A stretch of DNA of 64,000 nucleotides, from assembly GCA_963708625.1 (NCBI GenBank), contig CAVPSV010000004.1, positions 744,001-808,000 of the forward strand, written 5' to 3'. The notes below the pieces were generated by a model. The model searched no databases and was not told where the DNA came from. It saw only the letters and a list, made by a program, of their open reading frames with translations. The stretch is from DASXIF01 sp036498145 (GTDB lineage: Bacteria; Actinomycetota; Actinomycetes; Mycobacteriales; Jatrophihabitantaceae). The position numbers and the translations under genes are program-made. Below, in pieces: positions 18,345 through 27,036 of this stretch (position 1 is its first letter; each line of letters opens with the position of its first letter).

Positions 18345-19451
18345 ATGGCAGACGACTACAGCCCAGGCCTCGAGGGCGTCATCGCCTTCGAGACCGAGAT
18401 CGCCGAGCCGGACAAGGACGGTGGCGCGCTGCGCTATCGCGGCGTCGACATCGAGGACCTGGTCGGGTCGGTCACCTTCGGCAACGTGTGGGCGCTGCTG
18501 GTCGACGGAAAGTTCGGCCCCGGCCTGCCGCCGGCGGAGCCATTCCCCATCCCGGTGCACACCGGCGACGTCCGGGTGGACGTGCAGGCCGCGCTGGCAA
18601 TGCTGTCGCCGGTGTGGGGCTATCGCCCGCTGCTCGACGTCAGCGACGAGGAAGCCCGCGAGCAGCTCGCTCGCGCCGCGGTGATGGGACTGTCCTACGT
18701 CGCGCAGTCCGCCCGCGGCCTGGCCACCCCAGCGGTCCCGCAGTCGCGGATCGACCAGTGCAACACGATCGTCGAGCGGTTCATGACCCGGTGGCGCGGC
18801 GAGCCGAACCCCGAGCACGTCAAGGCGGTCGACGCCTACTTCGTCTCCGCGGCCGAGCACGGGATGAACGCGTCCACGTTCACCGCGCGGGTGATCGCCT
18901 CCACCGGCGCCGACGTGGCGGCCGCCATGTCCGGCGCGATCGGTGCGATGAGCGGCCCCCTGCACGGTGGCGCGCCGGCCCGGGTGTTGCCGATGATCGA
19001 GGAGGTGGAGAAGAACGGCGACGCGGCCAAGGTCGTCCGCTCGATCCTCGACCGGCACGAGCGGCTGATGGGCTTCGGCCATCGCGTCTACCGCGCCGAG
19101 GACCCACGCGCCCGGGTGCTGCGCCGCACCTGCAAGGAACTCGGGGCGGCCAAGTTCGACGCGGCACAGGCCCTCGAGCAGGCGGCGCTGGCCGAGCTGC
19201 AGGAGAGGCGGCCGGACCGCCCGATCGAGACCAACGTCGAGTTCTGGGCCGCGGTGATCCTCGACTTCGCCGAGGTGCCGCCGCACATGATGCCGGCGAT
19301 GTTCACCTGCGCCCGGACCGCAGGCTGGTCCGCGCACATCATGGAGCAGAAGAGGACCGGCCGGCTGGTGCGGCCGTCCGCGCGCTACATCGGCCCGGCA
19401 CCCCGCAAGCCCTCCGAGGTGGAGGGCTGGGGCGACATCGCGCACACCTGA
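18345..19451 (+). CDS. citA: Citrate synthase 2
   Basis: A 368-residue type-I citrate synthase. It has the LRYRGVDIEDLV start, HGMNASTFTARVIAST, SGPLHGGAP, MGFGHRVYR and the catalytic-Asp region LDFAEVPPHMMPAMF. It condenses oxaloacetate and acetyl-CoA in the TCA cycle. The length and motifs match the second actinobacterial citrate synthase rather than the longer GltA. It is divergent from pdxH and upstream of sepH. Confidence 0.9.
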   Translation: MADDYSPGLEGVIAFETEIAEPDKDGGALRYRGVDIEDLVGSVTFGNVWALLVDGKFGPGLPPAEPFPIPVHTGDVRVDVQAALAMLSPVWGYRPLLDVSDEEAREQLARAAVMGLSYVAQSARGLATPAVPQSRIDQCNTIVERFMTRWRGEPNPEHVKAVDAYFVSAAEHGMNASTFTARVIASTGADVAAAMSGAIGAMSGPLHGGAPARVLPMIEEVEKNGDAAKVVRSILDRHERLMGFGHRVYRAEDPRARVLRRTCKELGAAKFDAAQALEQAALAELQERRPDRPIETNVEFWAAVILDFAEVPPHMMPAMFTCARTAGWSAHIMEQKRTGRLVRPSARYIGPAPRKPSEVEGWGDIAHT

Positions 19452-19616
19452 TCTGCTCGGTTGCTGGGACTGGTGTGACGGTTGATCAGTCTTGAGCCGG
19501 GCGGCGACAATCGGCCGCAAACACAGTGCTCCAAGCCCCGATTTCCGCGCCTCGGAACTACTTCAGACCGGCGTGTACTCCCGGCATTGCCGCCCTCGCC
19601 GCCTATCGTTCGGGCC

Positions 19617-20657
19617 ATGCGGCAACTGCGCTATGTCGGGCCGGGCAAGGACGTCGATCACGTCATCCTGGAGACCCCGGACGCCGACGAGCAGTTCGTC
19701 CTCTACGTGGACGCGGCGATGCGCGACGCGGTCCGATCCGACCTGCCCAGGCTGGCTCCGTCCGCACCCGATGGGCCGGCCTCCATCAGCCCGCGTGAGA
19801 TCCAGATGCGAGTCCGCGCCGGTGCGTCGCCGGAGGACATCGCCGACGCCAACGAGATGAATCTGGACCGCGTGCTGCGCTTCGCCGGCGCGGTGCTCGA
19901 GGAACGTGCCCGGGTCTCGCAGGAGGCTCGGCGCGCCCGTGCCCGGCGCAGCACCACCGACGCGCAGACCGTGGTGTTCGGCGACGCGGTGGACATGCGC
20001 TTCGCGGCGCACGGCATCGAACCGTCGGCGGTGAACTGGGATGCCCGCCGGCGCGCGGACGGGCAGTGGATCGTGAGCGCACGGTGGGTGGGTGGCGAGG
20101 CCGACCGGGTCGCGGAATGGGCCTTCAACCTCAGCACTCGCAGCGTCACCCCGATGGACGGCGCTGCCGCGGATCTGCTCAGCGATCGCCCGATACGTCC
20201 GCTCGTGCCGCCGGCCGACGAACCGGAGCGCCCGTCGCTGGCCGCGGCGCCGCCACTGGCCCCGGGCGTGGTGGCGTTCCCCGCGCTGGACACGCGTACC
20301 GACCCGCTGCCGACCGGCCTGCGCGAGGACGTCTTCGACCAGGAGGCACTCGACGAGGACCCGCGGCGCGTGGGTGGCTTCCCCGAGCCCCGCGCCACCG
20401 GCGAGGATCCGCACGAAGATCAACAAGAGGACCAGGCTGCACGGGGCGTAAAGGACCGTGCCACGACTCCGCCGCTGCCGTTGCGCCTGGCCGACCCGCC
20501 CGCGGAGCGGGCGACAGCTGCCCGCGAGCCGGCCCCGAAGGTGAAGAACCTGGGCGTCGCCCACCGCGACGACCAACCGGAGCGCACGCACAACGGCAAG
20601 CCGCGCGTCCCGTCCTGGGACGACATTCTGATGGGCGTGCGCCGCAATCCGGACTGA
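19617..20657 (+). CDS. sepH: Septation protein SepH (DUF3071)
   Basis: A 346-residue protein starting MRQLRYVGPG. The N-terminal DUF3071 domain (about 1-165) contains the helix-turn-helix-like ISPREIQMRVRAGASPEDIA. A long disordered linker leads to the conserved C-terminal motif PRVPSWDDILMGVRR. SepH stimulates FtsZ assembly in Streptomyces and mycobacteria. ATG 19617 is chosen over an upstream in-frame start because homologs begin there. serC, often a neighbour elsewhere, is not present in this gap. Confidence 0.92.
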   Translation: MRQLRYVGPGKDVDHVILETPDADEQFVLYVDAAMRDAVRSDLPRLAPSAPDGPASISPREIQMRVRAGASPEDIADANEMNLDRVLRFAGAVLEERARVSQEARRARARRSTTDAQTVVFGDAVDMRFAAHGIEPSAVNWDARRRADGQWIVSARWVGGEADRVAEWAFNLSTRSVTPMDGAAADLLSDRPIRPLVPPADEPERPSLAAAPPLAPGVVAFPALDTRTDPLPTGLREDVFDQEALDEDPRRVGGFPEPRATGEDPHEDQQEDQAARGVKDRATTPPLPLRLADPPAERATAAREPAPKVKNLGVAHRDDQPERTHNGKPRVPSWDDILMGVRRNPD

Positions 20658-20740
20658 TGCCCCGTAATCCGGGCTGACCCCCACGCCGAGGGCGAAAAGA
20701 CGTCGCGCCCAGTCACACCCTGGACGTACCGTCGATCATC

Positions 20741-22534
20741 GTGACTTCCGCCGCGTCTACCGACGCCGCCGGCCATCAGCCGGCGGCCGCGAGCACGGCG
20801 CGATCGCTGTGGCGGCTGCGGGCCTGGACTCGACCACACCGCCGCGCAATCACGGTCATGATCGTCTCCGCCAGCCTGGCGATGCTGGCGCAGTCACTGG
20901 TGCCACTCGTCGTCGGGCACGTGGTGAACGGGCCGATCCGGCACCACGACACGAACGGGCTCTGGCCGCTGTGCGGCCTGGCGCTCGCGTTCGGCGTGGC
21001 CGAGGCGGTGCTGTTCTTCGTGCGCCGCTACGCGATGAGTTCGGCTGCGGTCGGCATCGAGAGCGACGTGCGCCGAGACCTGTTCGCGCACGTGCAACGG
21101 CTGCCGGTCTCCTTCCACGACCGCTGGCCGTCCGGGCAACTGCTGTCGCGCTTCACCACCGACCTGTCGACGATCAGGCGCTTCGTCGGCTTCGGTTTCG
21201 TGTTCCTGATCGCCAACTCCGCAACCTCCATCGTGGTGTTGATCCTGCTGATCCACATCCACCTGCTGCTCGGCCTGTTCGTGCTGGCAGCGATGGCACC
21301 GCTTGTCGTGCTCACCCGCCGCTTCGAACTGCGCTACAGCCGTGACGCGCGGCGCGCGCAGGACCTCACCGGTGACCTGGCGACGTCGGTGGAGGAGTCG
21401 GCGCTCGGCATCCGCGTGATCAAGTCCTACGGCCGGCGCCCGCAGATGTTGACACGCTTCACTGCGGACGCGCAGCGGCTCCGGGCCGCGGAACTGACCA
21501 AGATCAACACCTTGGCCTGGTTCTGGGCCGCACTCGAGGGCTGGCCGCAATTGGTGCTGGCCGGCGTCACTTGCGGCGGCATCCTCGCCGTCGCCCACTC
21601 GAGCCTGAGCATCGGCGCACTGGTCGCGTTCCTCACGCTGTACCTGCGACTGGTCTGGCCGATCATCTCCCTCGGCTGGCTGCTGGCCCTCACCGAAGAG
21701 GCGGCCAGCGCCGCCCGGCGGATCTTCGAGGTGCTCGACACACCGGCGACGATCCTCGACCCGCCGCGGCCGGAGATCGCCGAGCACGGCAGCACGCTGA
21801 GGTTCGAGCAGGTGTCGTTCCGCTACGACGATGCCTCCGACGACGTGCTGCACGGTGTGGATCTCCACATCAACGTCGGCGAGACGGTGGCGCTCGTCGG
21901 TGCGACCGGTTCCGGCAAGACCACCCTGACCGCACTGGTGCCGCGGCTCTATGACGTGACCGCCGGCCGGGTGCTGCTCGGTGGCGTCGACGTCCGTGAG
22001 CTGCGGCTGGACCAGCTGCGCCATGCCGTCTCCACCGCGTTCGAGGAGGCGACGCTGTTCTCCGCGAGCGTGCGGGAGAACCTGGTGCTGGGCCGGGCCG
22101 GCATCAGCGAGGACGACGTGCGCGAGGCCATCGAGGTGGCGCAGGCGGACTTCGTCTACGACCTGCCGTTCGGGCTCGACACCCGCATCGGTGAACAAGG
22201 GCTGTCCCTGTCCGGTGGCCAGCGGCAGCGACTCGCGCTGGCTCGTGCCGTGCTCGGCCGGCCGCGAGTGCTGGTGCTGGACGATCCCCTCTCCGCGTTG
22301 GACGTGCGCACCGAGGCCCAGGTCGAGGCAGCGTTGCGGCGCGTGCTGGCCAGCACCACCGCGCTCGTCGTCGCGCACCGGCCGTCGACGGTCATGCTGG
22401 CCGACCGAGTCGCGCTGCTGGCCGATGGGCACATCGCCGCCGTCGGCACGCACACCGAGCTGCTGGCCCGCGTTCCCGCCTACCGCGAGCTGCTCGCGCA
22501 GGCCTCGGAGCTGGAGGTGGCCAGCCATGACTGA
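20741..22534 (+). CDS. Heterodimeric ABC exporter, subunit with degenerate ATP site
   Basis: A 597-residue half-transporter with a six-helix membrane domain (about 40-320) and an NBD. The NBD has Walker A GATGSGKTT, signature LSGGQRQR and Walker B VLVLDDPLSALD. The position after the Walker B Asp is Asp instead of the catalytic Glu, marking it as the non-hydrolysing half of a TM287/288-type heterodimer. GTG start without a clear Shine-Dalgarno. Its stop overlaps the partner's ATG by eight bases. Likely a drug or lipid exporter at the inner membrane. Confidence 0.9.
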   Translation: MTSAASTDAAGHQPAAASTARSLWRLRAWTRPHRRAITVMIVSASLAMLAQSLVPLVVGHVVNGPIRHHDTNGLWPLCGLALAFGVAEAVLFFVRRYAMSSAAVGIESDVRRDLFAHVQRLPVSFHDRWPSGQLLSRFTTDLSTIRRFVGFGFVFLIANSATSIVVLILLIHIHLLLGLFVLAAMAPLVVLTRRFELRYSRDARRAQDLTGDLATSVEESALGIRVIKSYGRRPQMLTRFTADAQRLRAAELTKINTLAWFWAALEGWPQLVLAGVTCGGILAVAHSSLSIGALVAFLTLYLRLVWPIISLGWLLALTEEAASAARRIFEVLDTPATILDPPRPEIAEHGSTLRFEQVSFRYDDASDDVLHGVDLHINVGETVALVGATGSGKTTLTALVPRLYDVTAGRVLLGGVDVRELRLDQLRHAVSTAFEEATLFSASVRENLVLGRAGISEDDVREAIEVAQADFVYDLPFGLDTRIGEQGLSLSGGQRQRLALARAVLGRPRVLVLDDPLSALDVRTEAQVEAALRRVLASTTALVVAHRPSTVMLADRVALLADGHIAAVGTHTELLARVPAYRELLAQASELEVASHD

Positions 22535-24398
22535 ACCGGACGCGGTCGAGCGAAGCACGGATCCGAGCAGCTGGCAGGGACAGCTCACCGACGCCGACGC
22601 CGAGCTCGCCCGGGCGCAGGACGAACTGGCGACGACACCAGGCATCCGGCTGCGCGCGGGTGGGCGCCGCCTGCTCCGCGAGCTGATTCGCCCGTACCGG
22701 CGTCCGATCGGATGGGTGCTGCTCGCCGCCCTGGTGCAGGTGGTGGCGACCATGGCCGGACCGTGGCTGATCGGCGTCGCCATCGACACGTCGCTGCCGG
22801 ACGCGATACATGGCCGCTACACGTCGCTGATCGTGGTCACCGTGCTGCTCGTGGTGGCGGCGCTGGTGTCCGGCTGGTTGCGTTCGGTGTTCGTGCTGCG
22901 CAGTGGGATCATCGGGCAAGCGATCCTGCTCGATCTGCGCCGCCGCGGCTTCGACCACGTGCAGGCGCTGTCGGTGTCCTTCCACGAGCGGTTCACCTCC
23001 GGCCGGGTGATCTCGCGGCTGACCTCTGACGTCGACACGCTCACCGAGCTGCTCGACTCCGGATTGGACGGGCTGCTCACCGCCGTGCTGAACATCGCGG
23101 CGATCTCGGTGCTGCTGCTGGTGCTGGACGTGGAGCTCGGGCTCATCGCGCTCGGCTCACTCATCCCGCTGTGGCTGCTGTACCGCTGGTTCTCCGCGCG
23201 CGCCACCGTGGTGTTCCGCCGTACCCGGGAAACGGTGGCCACGCTCATCGTGAACATCGTCGAGACGTTCAACGGGATAAGGGCGGTGCAGGCATTCCGC
23301 CGCGAGCGCCGCAACGACGCCATCTTCGGCGGGCTCAACGGTGACTACCGGGACGCGAACAGCGCGGCGTTCAAGCTGCACGCCGTGTTCATCCCCGGCA
23401 CCACGCTCATCGGCAATGTGTCGATCGTGGCCGTGCTGCTCCTCGGCGGTTACCGCGTCGCGCAAGGCAGCCTCGAGCTGGGCGTGCTGACGTCGTTCAT
23501 CCTGTATCTGCAGCAGTTCTACGACCCGATGCAGGACGTCGCCGTCTTCTACAACTCACTGCAGTCCGCGACCGCCGCGCTGGAAAAGATCGCCGCCGTG
23601 CTCGACGAAGCACCGGCGGTGCCCGAGCCGGTGTTGCCGGTGGCGTTGCCGGCGCCGGTGCGCGGCGCGCTGTCGCTGAGCGAGGTGGAGTTCGGTTACA
23701 CCGCCGATCGTCCGGTGCTGCACCGGCTGAGCATCACCGTGCCCGCCGGCCAGACAGTCGCGTTGGTCGGCGCGACCGGCGCGGGCAAGTCGACCATTGC
23801 CAAGCTGCTCGCGCGTTTCTACGACCCCAGCTCGGGCACGGTACGGCTGGACGGCGTCGATCTGCGTGACGTCGCCGAGGCGGATCTGCGGCGGGCGGTA
23901 GTGATGGTCACCCAGGACGGCTTCCTGTTCTCCGGGTCCGTCGCGGACAACATCGCGTTCGGGCGGCCGGGCGCCGGCCGGGACGACGTGATCGCCGCAG
24001 CGCGAGCGGTCGGCGCCGACCCGTTCATCCAGCTGCTCCCGGACGGCTACGACACCGACGTGCGCAAGCGCGGCGGTCGGCTCTCGGCCGGTCAGCGACA
24101 GCTGGTGGCCTTCGCCCGGGCGTTCCTGGCCGACCCGGCGGTGCTCATCCTGGACGAGGCGACCTCGTCGCTGGACGTGCCGACCGAGCGTGCCGTCCAA
24201 CGCGCACTGCGCACCGTGCTCGCCGAGCGAACCGCACTGATCATCGCGCACCGGCTGTCCACGGTGGAGATCGCCGACCGGGTGCTGGTGCTCACCGACG
24301 GAGTTGTCGTCGAGGACGGCACGCCGGCGCAGTTGGTTGCCGAAGGCACCGGCGAATTCGCCGACCTGCACACTTCCTGGCGCGACTCCTTGGTGTGA
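22527..24398 (+). CDS. Heterodimeric ABC exporter, catalytic subunit
   Basis: A 623-residue partner of the preceding gene. A ~65-residue acidic N-terminal extension precedes six membrane helices (about 80-350) and an NBD with GATGAGKST, signature RLSAGQRQ and Walker B VLILDEATSSLD, which keeps the catalytic Glu. The altered signature (LSAGQ) would pair with the first subunit's degenerate site, and the intact LSGGQ of the first subunit with this Walker site. The 8-base overlap indicates coupled translation. Confidence 0.92.
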   Translation: MTEPDAVERSTDPSSWQGQLTDADAELARAQDELATTPGIRLRAGGRRLLRELIRPYRRPIGWVLLAALVQVVATMAGPWLIGVAIDTSLPDAIHGRYTSLIVVTVLLVVAALVSGWLRSVFVLRSGIIGQAILLDLRRRGFDHVQALSVSFHERFTSGRVISRLTSDVDTLTELLDSGLDGLLTAVLNIAAISVLLLVLDVELGLIALGSLIPLWLLYRWFSARATVVFRRTRETVATLIVNIVETFNGIRAVQAFRRERRNDAIFGGLNGDYRDANSAAFKLHAVFIPGTTLIGNVSIVAVLLLGGYRVAQGSLELGVLTSFILYLQQFYDPMQDVAVFYNSLQSATAALEKIAAVLDEAPAVPEPVLPVALPAPVRGALSLSEVEFGYTADRPVLHRLSITVPAGQTVALVGATGAGKSTIAKLLARFYDPSSGTVRLDGVDLRDVAEADLRRAVVMVTQDGFLFSGSVADNIAFGRPGAGRDDVIAAARAVGADPFIQLLPDGYDTDVRKRGGRLSAGQRQLVAFARAFLADPAVLILDEATSSLDVPTERAVQRALRTVLAERTALIIAHRLSTVEIADRVLVLTDGVVVEDGTPAQLVAEGTGEFADLHTSWRDSLV

Positions 24399-24417
24399 TC
24401 GCGGCGCTGCAGGATGA

Positions 24418-25234
24418 CTAGCGCGAGAGGTGGGCAAAGGCGATCGCCGCTGCGGTGGCGACGTTGAGCGAGTCGACGCCCGGCGCCATCGGAATGCGCA
24501 CCCGCCGATCCGCCGCGGACAGCGCGTCGGCGGTGAGCCCTGGCCCCTCGGCACCGAGCAGGACGGCCCAGCGTTGCGGCGCAGCGACTTCGGCCAATAC
24601 CTCCGCCGCTGGATCGGGCGTCAGCGCCAACGACACCAGGCCGCGCCGAGCAAGGATCTCGAGCGCCTGCGGCCAGCGGCCGGGCAGTACCGCGAACGGC
24701 ACGCGCAGTGCGTGCCCCATCGACACCCGCACGCTGCGCCGGTACAGCGGGTCGGCGCAGCGCTCATCCAGCAGGACCAGGTCGACGCCGAACGCCGCGG
24801 CGTTGCGAAACAGTGCGCCGAGGTTCTCGAAGTCGTTCAGGGACTCCAGCACGGCAACCCGCCGCGCGGTCGCAAGCGCAGTGTCGACGTCGATCGGTGC
24901 CGGCCGGTCCGCCGCAGCGAGCACACCCCGCGTCACCCGGAAGCCGACGACGTCGGACAGCAGCCACTTATCCACCACGTAGACCGGCGCGTCCGTGCCC
25001 GCGAGCACCGGCGCGAGGGCCTCGATGCGATCGGCAATTCCCAACACCGCGCGCACCGAGCAGCGCGAGCCGATCAACCGCTGCACCACGTTCACGCCTT
25101 CGGCGATCACGATGCCGCGACGGTCCGGACGGGCGTCCGCGTCGGTGAGGTTGCGGAAGTCCGACAGCCGCGGGTCGCCGGGATCGGTCAGCTCGATCGC
25201 GCGCCGCGCCTTGTTCGGCGGGACTACCAGGCAT
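24418..25234 (-). CDS. SpoU/TrmH-family RNA 2'-O-methyltransferase (probable frameshift near its start)
   Basis: About 270 residues. An L7Ae/L30e-like substrate-binding N-domain is followed by the SPOUT knot with its three motifs: NLGALFRNAAAFG, VLLGAEGPGL and PMAPGVDSLNVATAAAIAF. It methylates a ribose in rRNA or tRNA using SAM. The conserved frame is open back to about 25225, but the only good start, ATG 25234, is in another frame; an indel in a CCCGCCG run near 25220 would join them. It is last in a MarR-MFS-SpoU operon, overlapping the MFS end, and converges with the ABC genes. TsnR-like is a plausible subtype. Confidence 0.85.
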
Positions 25235-26530
25235 GACCCAGGCGCTCGGCTATACCGGCCGGGCGCAGGTCACGCACGCGTGCGATGACGACGGCGATGG
25301 CCAGAGCGGCGATGAGGCAGATCATGCCGCCGCCGAGCAGACCCCATCGCGGTCCGAACGTCTCGGCCACCCAGCCGATCGTCGGTGCGCCGAACGGGGT
25401 GCCACCCATGAAGCACATCATGTACAGGGCCATCACCCGGCCACGCATGGTCGGCTCCACGCCGAGTTGAACGGAGGAGTTCGCCGCGGTGGTGAACGTG
25501 AGCATGATCAAGCCGGTCGGCACCAGCATGATCGCCGTCGTGTCGAAGCCCGGCATCGATCCGACAGCGATCTCGAGCACCGCGAACGCGATGGTTGCGC
25601 CGATCAGGAACAGCTGCGTCGGCCGGACAACGCGCCGGGTGGCCAACACCGCACCGACGCACGCGCCCGACCGCGAGCGCGGTGGACAGCAGCCCGTAAC
25701 CTGTCGCGCTGCGATGGAACACCTGCTTGGCGATCAGTGCGGTGGTGATCTGGAAGTTCAAACCGAAGGTGCCGACGACGAAGACCAGGATCATCGTCAC
25801 GACCAGATCTGCACGGCCCCGCACGTAGCGCAAGCCCTCGCGCAATTGCCCGCGGGCCCGGGCCAGCGGCGGCGACGGGTGCAGTTCGCTCGTGCGCATC
25901 AGAACCAGCCCCGTCAGCACCGCGATGCTGGATGCCGCATTGCCGATGAAAGCCCACCCGGTACCGACCGCCGTGATCATCACGCCGGCCACCGCCGGGC
26001 CGACGACGCGGCCCAGGTTGAAGATCGTGGAGTTGATCGCGACCGCGTTGACCAGGTCGTCGCGGCCGACCATCTCCACCACGAACGACTGCCGCACCGG
26101 GGTGTCGACCGCACTGATCACACCCAGCGCGAACGCGAGCACCAGCACGTGCCAGTAGCTGCACCACGCCGGCGACGTCCAGCAGCCCGAGCGCCAGCGC
26201 CACCAGCGCCAGGCCGGTCTGGGTCATCAGCAGCAGGCGTCGCTTGTCGCTGCGGTCGGCCAGTACGCCGCCCCACAGCGAGAGCAGCAGGGACGGCGCG
26301 AACTGCAGCGCGGTGACGAAGCCGAGCGCGGTGCCCGAGTTGGTCAGGTCGAGCACCAGCCAGTCCTGGGCGACGCGCTGCATCCAGGTGCCGGTCAGCG
26401 AGATCAGCTGGCCGCTGGCGTAGAGCCGGTAGTTGCGCACCCGCAGCGAGCGGAACATGCCCCGGCGGGATTCGCGCGGTATGGCGTCGTCGCGGTGTCC
26501 CTGTGCCAAGCGGGCCGCGACGGCCGTCAC
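25224..26530 (-). CDS. MFS transporter (EntS/MFS_3-like), two frameshifts
   Basis: About 430 residues in three frames. They are RNYRLYASGQLISLTGTWMQRVAQDWL and LADRSDKRRLLL (N-part), MVGRDDLVNAVAINSTIFNLGRVVGP (middle) and MRGRVMALYMMCFMGGTPFGAPTIGW (C-part). Breaks are near 26155 and 25665. The GTG start overlaps the MarR stop by four bases, so the regulator and pump are coupled. Substrate unknown. Confidence 0.82.
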
Positions 26531-26964
26531 TGGCCGGCCAACTTGTCGAGTATCGGCAATACATTGCGCAGCGCGGCGCGCTCGTCGGAGCTGAGCTGCG
26601 CCATGCGCTGGGACAGCCAGGCGTCGCGGCTGCGCCGCTCGGAGTCGAGCAACGCCAGACCCTCGGCGGTGATGGCGATGATCGCCTGGCGTCGATCGGA
26701 CGGGTGCGCCTCGCGCCGGGCCAGCCCTCGCTCCTCCAGGTTGGCGAGGACCTTGGTCATCGACGGGGGCTGCACGCGCTCCCAGGTCGCCAGCTCGCCG
26801 GCGCTCATCGGGCCCTTCTTCTCCAGGGTCGCCATCGCCGAGAGCTGGGTCAGCGTCACCGACATGTCGACCCGCTGGTTGCGGATCATCCGGGTCAGCC
26901 GGAGCAGGGACGGGCGCAGCTGCGCGGCAAGGTCCGCGATCGTGGATCTCGTCGCCGCCGTCAT
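26527..26964 (-). CDS. MarR family transcriptional regulator
   Basis: A 145-residue protein with the winged helix GELATWERVQPPSMTKVLANLEERGLA, the wing ASDRRQAIIAITAEG-like segment and typical flanking helices. It heads the MFS-SpoU operon. The palindrome at 26968-26984 lies four bases before its ATG, suggesting autorepression at the transcription or translation start. A MarR next to a SpoU gene recalls M. tuberculosis Rv0880-Rv0881 (from memory). Confidence 0.9.
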   Translation of the reverse strand: MTAATRSTIADLAAQLRPSLLRLTRMIRNQRVDMSVTLTQLSAMATLEKKGPMSAGELATWERVQPPSMTKVLANLEERGLARREAHPSDRRQAIIAITAEGLALLDSERRSRDAWLSQRMAQLSSDERAALRNVLPILDKLAGQ

Positions 26965-26967
26965 AAT

Positions 26968-26984
26968 CGTTAGTCTACCTAACG
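26968..26984. promoter_or_regulatory. Probable operator before the MarR gene
   Basis: CGTTAG and CTAACG are perfect six-base arms around a five-base spacer, placed directly upstream of the regulator's ATG. The position and symmetry suit the adjacent MarR regulator; binding is inferred. Confidence 0.6.
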
Positions 26985-27036
26985 AACGGTCAGATTGCCA
27001 GCCGTTTGCGTGCCGGTGACCACAACGTCGCCGACG

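Noticed and set aside
17544..19520. 658-codon minus-strand frame crossing citA and pdxH
   Set aside because: Only its last third is pdxH; the rest is antisense to citrate synthase.
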